Shown here: positions 13,610 to 23,664 of the stretch, piece by piece
Layout of the letters: the number at the start of each line of letters is the position of its first letter
Numbering within the stretch: position 1 is the stretch's first letter
Assembly: GCA_964023205.1 (NCBI GenBank)
Contig: OZ026847.1
Location: 14,019,182 to 14,083,181, forward strand
Origin: Lutraria lutraria
Taxonomy: Eukaryota; Mollusca; Bivalvia; Venerida; Mactridae
Reading direction: 5' to 3'
Length of the DNA: 64,000 bases
Program-made: the position numbers and the translations under genes
Notes under the pieces: model-generated
The model's database searches: none
Seen by the model: only the letters and a program-made list of their open reading frames with translations
Told to the model about the DNA's origin: nothing

Positions 13610-13790
13610 CATAACCGCAGTCGTGGCCGAGTGGTTAGTGTGTCCGCCTTTGGTGCGGAAGATCGAAGGAACGAACCCCGGTGGAGACTGGGTTAGAACT
13701 GATGCGGTCGGTTAGCTAGTTAAATAATGGTTACCGTAGACCCATCTCATCTAGGCGCCCAGCAAAAACAAGAGAAGGTATTGTGCGCAC
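13610..13790 (+). mobile_element. Serine-tRNA-like SINE
   Basis: GCAGTCGTGGCCGAGTGGTT is a typical serine/leucine tRNA start with box A, and ACGAACCCCGG is a weak box B. The middle lacks a proper long variable arm and the 3' end does not pair with the 5' end. Confidence 0.55.
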
Positions 13791-14059
13791 AAAATATAGG
13801 TGTATCGTAAGCCAACTTAATTGACTGGCCCTTTTATTAAGGCTGACACTATAATAAACCGTGAATACCTTTACATTATAAGTGAGAAAAAAAACAAAGA
13901 AAACACAAAGACAGTAATCAGAAACACAGCCATACGTACACACTCTATCACTTTTTACCGTGATTAAGATTACAGTGGGTCTTGTGAGAAAAGTAAGCAC
14001 ATATGATACGTACAGTGGGCATACAGAATAACCCCAGCTAATGACAGACACTTGTTTAG

Positions 14060-14140
14060 TGAAAATTCAAGCCCATCCACTCATCGATATCTATTGATAG
14101 TGGTAAGAACGACCTTATCGGATGAGCTTGAATCGTGACT
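14060..14140. repeat. Dispersed repeat shared with 20190-20290
   Basis: Both copies contain TATTGATAGTGGTAAGAACG, then a GGATG(A/G)G(C/T)T block and GTGACTAAACA or similar. Function unknown. Confidence 0.6.
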
Positions 14141-14799
14141 AAACATGTAAGAGTCTGTACAGCTAGTTGGTACTTATAAACTCAAGATCGGCGTGTCTAC
14201 CATTTAGGGATAAATTTGTTTATGACCAAAGGGTCATAGGCGAAAGTATTTGAACAAACTGCGTAATGGACGATGTGAGAGAATATCAAATAGATTGTTA
14301 TTGAAACAATGGACATTCAAATATGACTTAAGTACAAAATCTTGATTTTGAGCAGTGTGTAAATGTTGTCATTTAGGACTCAATGTTGAATTAACAGTAG
14401 TCTATCTTGTTTGCATCATTATAAGGCTATCCTTTAAAAAATGTGAGTTTTCGGTTCCAAGACCTAACAGTGGCCAGTATAGGAAGGCACATTTGTTAAC
14501 AGTATATGCTTGTATCAAAATCGAAGAGCTTGAACAAAACAAATCGTTAAAAGATTTTGGGTTGGTAATTTTTAATGTGTCGTTCGGGTGACCGCAAACA
14601 GACATTTTTTTTCAGAAATGGCCTAAAATACTTTCCTTATTATTTCAGAGGAGGCAATGTACTGCCTTGTGTCGAGGTTTATAAATAGGTATAAATGTTA
14701 ACGACGAAAACATTTAATCTTACGTGGTTCTATATAAGAACCTTGTTAAACACCTTCATATTTTAAGTAGCATTTATGCTTCCGCTGACAATAAATTCA

Positions 14800-14990
14800 T
14801 ATACAGTGCAACCGCCTTACAATAGCCACCAATGGGAAGGACAAACATGACTGTTGTAAGGAGGTATCTGTTGTTGAGAGAGTGAAAATAGAGTAAAATG
14901 TCAATCTTGGTTGCTATATAGTATACTGGGTGTAGTAAGGAGGTAGCTGATGTAAGGAGGTCACCGTTCATGGAGGTTACACCGTATAGC
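14800..14990. repeat. Diverged repeat of the AGTGCAACC/GGAGGT type
   Basis: It contains ACAGTGCAACCGCCTTACAA and several GTAAGGAGGT units. It resembles the dispersed relatives of the 65-bp satellite in layout but is too diverged to be sure. Confidence 0.35.
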
Positions 14991-14992
14991 CG

Positions 14993-15170
14993 AACCTGTC
15001 AACAAAGGCCACACTTGAAAAAGTCATAATGTGACCTTAATTGACAGCTAGGTGACCTTTTTTGGAGGTCAGTTTGTTCTAAATAATCAATAGCTGTTTT
15101 TTTAAAGGAATAGCCTATATTCACAAGTTGGCCTTTCTTCGGGGATAGTCGCTAACACAGATTTGATTGT
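14993..15170. repeat. Dispersed CAAACCTG-type repeat, copy 1
   Basis: It contains CCTGTCAACAAAGGCCACAC, GGAGGTCAGTTTGTTCTAAA and TAATCAATAGCTG, shared in order with copies at 21083, 21771, 31277, 35742 and 38150. Confidence 0.6.
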
Positions 15171-17023
15171 ATATGTCTCGATACAGAAAACAGAAAACAC
15201 GCGCTGAATGACTGTCAGACATTTACCAAATGCGAAATGAGTAAATACCCCATACAGTTTTAGTAAGGAAACTGCGTAAACTTTGATATCTTCATGGGTA
15301 GATTATACACTAGAACGCTGTTTAGTGGAATCATGGGATCTCGAATAATTGTTTCGATAAATTCACATTTGAAACCAAAGCATACAATAAAAGGCCTGTT
15401 CGGAGAATAATAGATTATTTTGTATTTCTTCTTCGTGATGTTCCCTTCGTTATACGGTCACTCCAGCCACAGTGATGAAGGACGCCGTCTTTCGAAGTTC
15501 CTCTACAATGCTGTAGAGTTTCCGTTCCAGTGGGATGCCTTCTTTTCGATACTGTCCTAGAAGTTGGCACCTTTGTAGCACTAGTACTTGTGCTCTGTTG
15601 AATTGTTTTTGAAACTTCCCTTTAATCTGAGTTCATTATATCCACGTTGTACTATACATCATTTAGATGTTTATTACCAGACTGACTTCAGAAATATTAA
15701 AATTATGCAATAGACACTCAAAGGGAATCATGTAACTCAGAATAATAATTGGGTTAATATTTAATCAATGTAAATGGTAGAATATAGCACAGTTACATTT
15801 AAACTTAATCATGGTACTTTTCAACATTAATATGACTAACGCAATGTATATATTTTTCTACTTGTCTGAATACCAAAAACACGTGTAGCCTAGTAGTGAA
15901 TACATTGCATTAAATCATAAATATACTTTAATTTCACTTCTTATCAAATTGCTATCAAATGAATAGAAATTCCTGATTTCAAGAAATAAATCATAAATCT
16001 TAAGTTCAGACCTTTTAACATGCCCTACTTTAAATTTCTGACGATCTTTTGAATTGAATGAAATTGTGGGGGGGGGGGGCTATTCTTCGTAAAATTTAAA
16101 ACTTATTTCGTGAATAAGAAGCGCAACAAAAAAGTCTAACATTCCAACTAGCACATCGTGTCGTGTTTCCTGTTTAGTCAATGGTCGTTTTATGCATTTT
16201 CTGAATATAAATCGGTGCAACTTTGAATACTAGAATATACAGTGTTATTTGATGACACAAAATGAATTGATTATTCAAGGTGTCATGTGGATACCGGTTT
16301 TTTAATAACTGTTACAAAGTCGATTTTGGATAAAATGCGGCAATGCTTCCGTCGAATAAATCTTATGTAATCTAAAACCAAAGTATTTAACATTTTTATG
16401 AAAGTTCAAACGGCATGCAAGGAAGAATTCGAAATATTTGACACTGCTTTGATATTGTATTGAACTGAATGCATTCCTTGACTATCAATATGCACGACAG
16501 GAGTGTCTCGAGTTTTGTAAATCAGTTTAGATTATTATGACCTCGTACAGGGTTATTTTTAATGTGATTGAAATCTCAACAGGCAGTTAAACATGTTATA
16601 AAGAAATCATTCTTAAATGAAGAGATATCACTGACAGAGCGTACGTCTACATAAACATGGAATCCATGCATGTATGTATACTTACTTAAATCAGTTTTAA
16701 CTATGTTTACATTTAGCATTACACGAACCTAATCCTATTTGATAAATCATAGCACACGTGATTTTCCATTTCAGTACAATAAATAAATATTTTTGCTGTC
16801 GTTTTTTATTAAATTATAAATGCATAGTCAGAAAAATAGCACGATAGGGCACAGACGGATTGATCAAATAAATACAAACTGTCTTGAAGACTTGTCGGGA
16901 TATGTATCATGAAACGATTACACATTTTTTAAACATAACCTCAAGTTCCTTTAGATCGCTCTGAATATCAGCCTATATTACTTACGGTATTAAGAGTTTA
17001 AGCTTATCAACTTCGAAAAAAAA

Positions 17024-17223
17024 NNNNNNNNNNNNNNNNNNNNNNNNNNNNNNNNNNNNNNNNNNNNNNNNNNNNNNNNNNNNNNNNNNNNNNNNNNNNN
17101 NNNNNNNNNNNNNNNNNNNNNNNNNNNNNNNNNNNNNNNNNNNNNNNNNNNNNNNNNNNNNNNNNNNNNNNNNNNNNNNNNNNNNNNNNNNNNNNNNNNN
17201 NNNNNNNNNNNNNNNNNNNNNNN
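17024..17223. other. Assembly gap of 200 N
   Basis: Exactly 200 undetermined bases, probably a scaffold gap of nominal length. Any open frame across it is meaningless. Confidence 1.
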
Positions 17224-17432
17224 AATCAAGTGTACGTACACTTTGTCAACAGCTCAACATAGATAACAGAATATAAAAAGTAAAGAATTTTCAACCTGCT
17301 ACTTGATTGATAAAATCTTACGCAATAAATACCCGCAGGATAAGGGTGACAAGATCACATGACGCAGGATTATGGTCACGTGATATCTATAGATTGAATG
17401 GGGCGATTGATCAAATGCATGTATATATATAC

Positions 17433-17580
17433 CAGAGGCGGATCCAGGATTTCAGGCTAGGGGGGAGGGCGTATTATTAGGAATTCAATAACTGAATGCT
17501 TTTTCATTAGTGATATTACAATTCTATCTATGGTCGGGGACTTTTAGGGGTGCGCCCCGCCCCCCTTAAATCCGCTCGTG
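17433..17580. mobile_element. MITE with CAGAGGCGGATCCAGG-type ends
   Basis: The left end CAGAGGCGGATCCAGGATTT and the right end CTTAAATCCGCTCGTG are imperfect inverted repeats, and both are followed inwards by G/C runs. This layout is common in invertebrate hAT-like non-autonomous elements. No ORF. Confidence 0.6.
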
Positions 17581-17639
17581 TATATACACTTCATACTGTT
17601 TACATACACATATGTACAGCAAGCTGTTTATCTTATTTA

Positions 17640-17790
17640 CGAGTACGTGTAGTTCAAATACGAACAGTATTGCGCAATAATCTAATAATGATGATGGGAA
17701 GAAAACACAGTACCCGATTGCGGGATCGTACCCAAGACATCCTGCTTGCAAATCAGATACTCTACCAAGTGAGCTAATAGGGCTGGTGAA
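17640..17790 (-). mobile_element. Alanine-tRNA-like SINE
   Basis: On the minus strand TTAGCTCACTTGGTAGAG (box A), an anticodon loop TTTGCAA and GGTACGATCCC (near box B) are correctly spaced, followed by non-tRNA sequence. The acceptor stem is imperfect. Confidence 0.6.
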
Positions 17791-18492
17791 TATCACAGCC
17801 AATTAATAAAACCAATACTTTATACCATGTTAGTACAGAACAGTTGATGATTTTGTACTTTATCAAAAGAACAACAACAAAAAAGCGGCAGAAATTTTGA
17901 TATTTTAGATGCAATAAGCCAAATACGTTAACCGATTTCAAAGTTCAAATCGTTCTCGTGCATTAAATTGAAATGCTTATATATCACATGAAGTTATTCA
18001 CATCATAAAAATTAAATCATCAAATTTGTTAAATTAGGAACAAAAATTGAAAATACGTGTTATCTGGAAAAAGATGTCAGTATATTTGAACATACATGTA
18101 TGCCATTGTGTGCAGTGTGCACTTTACTTCAATTTCTCAATATTATAACTTCAAAAGTATCTACATTAAATTTTATCAACTGATTTTTAAAACACTGGTT
18201 ATGTTCAATTTTCAGACATGTGCTAATAGTAGCAACGAAATTATTTCATTTCAACAATTCAATGAAACCTAAATTGTGTCTAAGTGAGCAATCATCTCCA
18301 TTTTGCAATTGTTTTCAAATCTTCAAATTCGACTTGAATTCCCACAGATGGCTCTAGACATAATATACGCTAGCTGATCATGAAATCTACTTAAATAGTT
18401 GGACGAACGCGAGGCAAGATGTACGATTGTTCACCGAGCCTGAATAATCGTTTCACATAAATTCTAATTTTCGAGATGTAAAAACTACTCAC

Positions 18493-18979
18493 TTTTTGCT
18501 GACGCTTCTACTCGCTTTAAGTTGTACAAGGAAATCTGTAAGATTGAAGACTTCACTGTCAGTACCCTTTCCGTGTCGTTATAACCTAAAAAGAATATCT
18601 TCGTATCCCCTTTCATGACGTCACTATCACATATATCCACATTTCCCAGACCGGTTAATTTTATCACCTTATTATAATTTCCATAAACACTTCGATGAGA
18701 AACTTTCATCGAAGTTATTCCTGATACAATATCTTCCCCTTTAAATACTCTTTTCACTTGAATATTGGCCGAATAAGACGTGCTACGCCTTGTTTTAAAG
18801 ACATCTAGCACCTTCGCAGACAGAACCACAGACGCACGTGTTTCACGTGTTTCAATTGCCTCCAGTATACAGTCTGTATCCTCGTCCCCTGATACAGACA
18901 CCGACGCTCCGTCTACGCGTGCATGTACACTAAGACATACCACTAAAACACACACACTTATTTGATTTAATCCAATCAT
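18493..18979 (-). CDS. Agrin-type NtA domain, first coding exon (signal peptide + NtA), continues outside
   Basis: ATG at 18979 opens a signal peptide (IGLNQISVCVLVVCLSVHA) followed by a domain that matches the N-terminal agrin (NtA) fold: a Cys near residue 37, RASVVLSAKVLDVF, VKRVFKGEDIV, KVIKLTGLGNVDICDSDV, GDTKIFFLG and SSILQISLYNLKRVE. In agrin this module binds the laminin coiled coil in basement membranes, and the two cysteines pair. The exon ends at a strong donor, A|GTGAGTAG, in phase 1, so the open frame's last residues to 18485 are intronic. Later agrin modules (Kazal/follistatin, SEA, LamG) were not found in the 18.5 kb downstream, so either the first intron is very long or this is a shorter NtA protein. 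The domain call is well supported; naming the gene agrin is inference. Confidence 0.8.
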
Positions 18980-19899
18980 TTTCGAATTTTTGTTACATTT
19001 CCAATTAAAACAAGATTATATTACAGACACGCGTTAAAAAATAATTTGAATATTTTCACTTCTCTTTCGGGATTGACATACCATACACGCGAAGTTCACA
19101 TGTATATATTAAGTGAGTTATCACTTTTACATTCCTCAAGGATTCGCTGCATGAAAGCTATGACACCATATTCTTAAGCAAACAAGTTTATATGACAAGA
19201 CGCCCTCAATTTTTAATATCACAATCAAATAAAGAGAATAATTTACAGCCTTGTATTAATATCTAAACCAATAAATCGTAAGCTCGTAAAATGATAATTT
19301 TTCCCTCTAATGTACGGCTGACCTTATGTATGTGTCCGTCCGTAATCCTCTAGAATACATCGACACTAACAAAAGATTGTCTGAACTATTTCATAAATCA
19401 CATTGTATAATAACACAAAATACTTATTATAAAAGTTAATATACTCGTACTTTGATGTCAGGGCAGTATACATCCAAACATGGTCGACTAAAATAGTTTA
19501 TCTTTACCATATTAAGTAAACATAGCATTAAAAGTTTAGTCGACGTATCAGTCCTATTTTAAACCTGCTTTCTTTTTGGCATGTTGGTGCATTTTATCTT
19601 GAAGAAAACATACATTTTATCCTAGTCAATATAAAGGCTCGGTATTTAGACTAGATAATGCTATGAATGAGTTCAGTTACATGATGTAATTAAGCACTTT
19701 TCAAACATACAGACGTGTAAAACATCTGATAGGACCAAATGTAATAGATAACTTGTCTTTATCAAACGAACGAAGGCTATGGTCGGTCTGTGCTTTATAT
19801 CTCAAGGTATATACTTTAAACTTCATACAAAACAATTTCATTTAAACACACTATACTGTCCTCTATTATGTTCAAACAAATTACCAATTAGTTACATTA

Positions 19900-20185
19900 C
19901 ATGCTTCTTGTCTATTAAGTCGAGTCGTCATGTGTCGTTTTAGACACAAACACTTGCAATTGTTCGGTCAATATTCAAAGGACCACAGTGGAAACAAGCG
20001 CTGGCGCTTTTTTGTGTTATCCTTGGTGTTGGAAGCACGTCATGGTTTAATTTTGTCTTATTTTTCTTTCTTTTTAATTTCTATCTTTATATTGTTGTTA
20101 TTTTAATTTATATGTTACATGTTTTAACTATATATTATAAACCATGCTTCCTATGCCGAAATCAATCAATCAATCAATCAATCAA
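19900..20185 (+). mobile_element. LINE 3' end with (TCAA)n tail
   Basis: GGACCACAGTGGAAACAAGC followed by GCTGGCGCTTTTTTGTG and an AT-rich run ending in five or six ATCA repeats (20161-20185) looks like the 3' UTR of an invertebrate non-LTR retrotransposon. No ORF remains. Confidence 0.5.
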
Positions 20186-20189
20186 GCCC

Positions 20190-20460
20190 ATCTGTACAAT
20201 AGTCGCTCTTATATTCTATATGTATTGATAGTGGTAAGAACGACCGTTGTGGATGGGTTAGAATGTTGACTAAACAAGTGTCTGTGGTTTTAAACAGCGG
20301 GGCTACACCGAGGTTTATGGTCGCACCGACAGCCAGGGTCAAATGACAGCATTTCCATGCAGCTGTCTCCTGGCGTACATCTAAGAAGGACCACCGTCTT
20401 TCAATAGCTATCTGGAAAACCTCCCTCGGGTGGAAAGTTTGGTACCGGTAAGGATCCGAC
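20190..20460. repeat. Dispersed repeat with an incidental open frame
   Basis: The left third matches 14060-14140. Part of the right portion (ACCGTCTTTCAATAGCTA) resembles the stretch at 15480-15540. A minus-strand frame is open here, but its copies elsewhere are broken, so it is treated as repeat sequence. Confidence 0.5.
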
Positions 20461-20852
20461 ATAAGCTATACATTAACGAGGTTTACTAAACCTGGCACAC
20501 TTCTTCAAGATCATTCACACGTACATAATGAAGAGCTGGATGAATTTAAGAAATAACTTAAAAAAATGTATTTTCCTCTGGTTTAAATGCCTGTTGTCAA
20601 TAGTATTTTTAACAGTATTATGTCGATGGACGATCATCCTTACTGGTTTTCCTGGATTCTGTATCAGTATACATGTACTGATCTTGTTCTCTACAACAAG
20701 CCAGCATCTCCACATGCATCACATACAGCAGTGGTGGAGGTCACAGGTAATGACCTTGGAGATAAATTCAACAAGCTAATCATCACAGAGACCATGACTG
20801 TACCGTGTCAAGTTCAAACCTAAGGCTCGAGCTGAGCAGGCGGATAGGCATC

Positions 20853-20944
20853 GTTGGATACTCACGGTCGCTGCCTCTGCTCCGCTACGAACATAACCGA
20901 GATGTACATAGCGGAGCGGAGGCAGCGACCGTGGGTATCCGACG
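20853..20944. repeat. Hairpin with 36-bp arms
   Basis: GTTGGATACTCACGGTCGCT with its continuation to 20888 is complementary to 20910-20944 (AGCGGAGCGGAGGCAGCGAC...) with only a few mismatches and a 21-base loop. Confidence 0.75.
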
Positions 20945-21082
20945 TTGGCGGATATGTGGGCGAGCAAAGGGTATTTAAGGTATCGTAAATCTTTATGTAC
21001 TGTCAACAAATCCAAGAACACGATGTAAGTTATTGTTTATAATAAATGGCAAGGTTATATCGCCGTTAACTCAAAATGAAGG

Positions 21083-21240
21083 ACAGTCAAATGCCATTCT
21101 TGGGAAAGACTCAATGTGGTCTTTATTGACAGGTGGCCTTCATTTGGAGGTCAATTTGTTCTAAATATTCAATGGCGGTTTTAAAAGAATGACCTATATT
21201 CACAGGTGGAGGTTTATTGAGAAGTGGTAGCTGACTGACT
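21083..21240. repeat. Dispersed CAAACCTG-type repeat, copy 2
   Basis: It shares GGAGGTCAATTTGTTCTAAA, ATTCAATGGCGG and GACCTATATTCACAGGTGG with copy 1. Confidence 0.6.
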
Positions 21241-21770
21241 GTTTTAAAGAAATTGAATCATTTACATATTTCGAATAATTTACGATCTCGGTATAAAATA
21301 TAACTTACATCGTTCAGTGTTTGGTACGAGTATCATACGAGTGTATATTCTATATCTCTACACAGCAAACTTGACACTATATATGGTCGTTTATAAGTCA
21401 CCTTAAACAAATTCATTTTCATGAAACGATTTTTTTGTGAAGAAGCGACGGTGGGTCTTAAAACATTTAACACACACTAAACAAATATTTAAAGATTTTG
21501 GAATGCGCATTAATATGAATTAACCATCATCCATTTTGTATCTTATATTTCTTGCACTAATTTCGGCACAATGATAAATGTTTTGTGACAACTCGTAATA
21601 TTAAATTTCTTATTTAAACAGTAAGGCCAAATAAAATAGATGTCTATGCATTTATATATATCCGTTTTAAGATATCTAAGATTTGTATATCTATCTTTTT
21701 TTAAACTGTTGTTTTTATCTATAAACTTACTCCAACTTCGGAAAACAAATTAGAAACCACAGCAATGCAG

Positions 21771-21990
21771 TCAAACTTGTGTTACCCGGCTACCTCCGAA
21801 TAAAGGCCACCTTGTAAATATAAGAGCCATTCTTCCCAAAAACGTCATTAATAATTCCGAACAAAATGACTTCCGAATACAGGCCACCTTTCTATGTAGG
21901 CTTTATTATAACTTTCCTAAGGCTGGTCTTTGTTCACAGGTCTGTCTGTATTTAGACCGCCAAAAGACAATGACCTCTTAATACCGGAGC
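21771..21990. repeat. Dispersed CAAACCTG-type repeat, copy 3
   Basis: It starts CAGTCAAACTTGTGTTACCC, continues GGCTACCTCCGAATAAAGGC and ends near GTTCACAGGTCTGTCTG. Confidence 0.6.
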
Positions 21991-22232
21991 GATTTTCTAT
22001 ATCTGCTCTATTGTTTCAGCTTGGTATTTAGAGCATTTTGATATTAAGACTTAATTACAGGTCTGACCCAGAGGTTATGGAACTTGAGAACAGTATCAAG
22101 GCTCAAATCTTATTTTCATTCTCAAAGTATTTTGGCTGAAAATATAGAGCTGATTAATTCAAATGCATATTTAGATAAATTATAGTGTCAGACAAAGTAT
22201 GAATGATATCACCATTGTCTGATCATAACCAA

Positions 22233-22678
22233 TATCCCGTCACACCGGACTCGCGTCCTTACGTCCTACGTCGTACCAGGACGCGACAGCTGGGACGCCT
22301 TGGACGCTGTGTTGTCGTGGTTGAACGCCGCTGGGACCCCAAGGACGCAGAACGACGGCGTTTATTTTGGACATGTTCAAAATATTGCCCCTGCCACACC
22401 AGAGCACGTTAGCACCACGCTCGCAAAGTTCTCATATCACGTCCTGAAACTGTTGATGGACGTGGGGTGTCGGGGTCAAACTCGAAAATAATTGATGCAC
22501 CCAGGTACTCACTATACGTCCTTACAACGTCTTTACAGACTGCACTAGCTGCGCTCTCTCTAAGCGCTACTGAATAAGTAATAATTAACATACAAAATAC
22601 ATAAATGAAATTTAGAAAAAAAAAATTACAATGATAGATTTTAAAATATGTTGTTTTGGACGGTAGGTGTGTCGGGAA
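22233..22678. mobile_element. GC-rich inverted-repeat element
   Basis: The left end CCCGTCACACCGGACTCGCG and the right end GGACGGTAGGTGTGTCGGG are imperfect complements about 446 bp apart. The interior is unusually GC-rich for this window, with many GGACG units. Two short open frames in it have no family signature. Confidence 0.4.
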
Positions 22679-23026
22679 GAATCTAAAATACAATTTCATT
22701 TACTAGCGCTAGCTTTGTTTAGGTATAATAACTTTTTTTTCAAAATGCAAAATTTTGTCATAAAAGTAAGATTTTGTTTCAACGAGCTCAGGAAAACACA
22801 AAATTTAAGAGGCGTACAGTTACAAAATTAATATTTGTCTGATGGTGTCTATTCATACCTGTGTGCTTAAAACGCATTTCATTTATGATATGAAGACGGA
22901 GATTGTTTAAGGTTCGACTTACTTTTGAAATAAAAAAATAAATATGCTTATAATTTTGTTAATAAACACTATAATTACTCATTGCGTAAAGAGATTTCAA
23001 AATAAGGCGTAAGAATTGCTTGTTTC

Positions 23027-23150
23027 AGATTACCCGACCGACGCTAATTTCCACCCGCGACCCGGGAAATGGAAAATCTACTTTCTCACTTTTTTACCTT
23101 TCCACACTCTCTCATGAGTAAAAAAGCGCCGACCTACCTACCTGTCCAAT
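23027..23150. repeat. Dispersed repeat, copy 2 of 3 (opposite orientation)
   Basis: It is the reverse complement relative of 13197-13335, with CGCGACCCGGGAAATGGAAA and TTTTTTACCTTTCCACAC. Confidence 0.6.
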
Positions 23151-23664
23151 ATTTAATAAGCATGTCTAACCAGGCACAAAACATTTTAGGTCTAAACTCT
23201 GCCGACCAATCTATCATCGATGTTTGGACCTCCGTATCTGGTGAAGACCGAGTTCAATATTGACGCCCATACGGGATATTTCTTCTCTAAATGAACAAAG
23301 CGATTTTGGGCTCAACATGGGTACGTCCAATGAATAGACAAGAGGTTTTTTACCGTGTGTCGTGTTCGAAGTTATAACCTACCATTACAAATTTGCTATC
23401 AACATCTTGTCGTACACAACATTAATGAGTATCAGGTCAATATTTTCAAGCATATCATACTATAATTTATCAGAATAGTCTACTAAAAAATGTTTGCCTT
23501 GCTATCTTAATGAAGACCGTACCATTGTGACGGGACAAATTGGAACCGGTATGGACAGGTTTTTAGCTATGATAATTATTTTTCGTATTTACCTCCCTTA
23601 GTACTGAAAAACTCGTGTGGAGTGTAAAATAAACATCAACAAGGTTTGAAACTCAGAAATAACG

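Larger units (their letters stand above)
9830..17023. other. Gene-free stretch with SINEs and dispersed repeats
   Basis: Apart from the repeats listed separately, no supported gene was seen. A minus-strand open stretch around 10053-10270 with a good donor (GTATGTATAT) is discussed under rejected items. Confidence 0.55.
17224..18492. other. Non-coding stretch downstream of the NtA exon
   Basis: It begins the presumed first intron of the NtA gene. It holds a MITE and a minus-strand SINE; the rest is AT-rich without recognisable signal. Confidence 0.5.
18980..23664. other. Intergenic region between the divergent NtA and Mia40-like genes
   Basis: It would contain both promoters, but no TATA or other core signal stands out. 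The rest is LINE tail, dispersed repeats, a hairpin and a GC-rich inverted-repeat element, listed separately. Confidence 0.5.

Noticed and set aside
16990..17241. Open frame across the gap
   Set aside because: It is mostly undetermined bases.
20178..20462. 94-codon minus-strand open frame
   Set aside because: Part of it lies in a repeat whose other copy (14060-14140) is broken. No domain was recognised.
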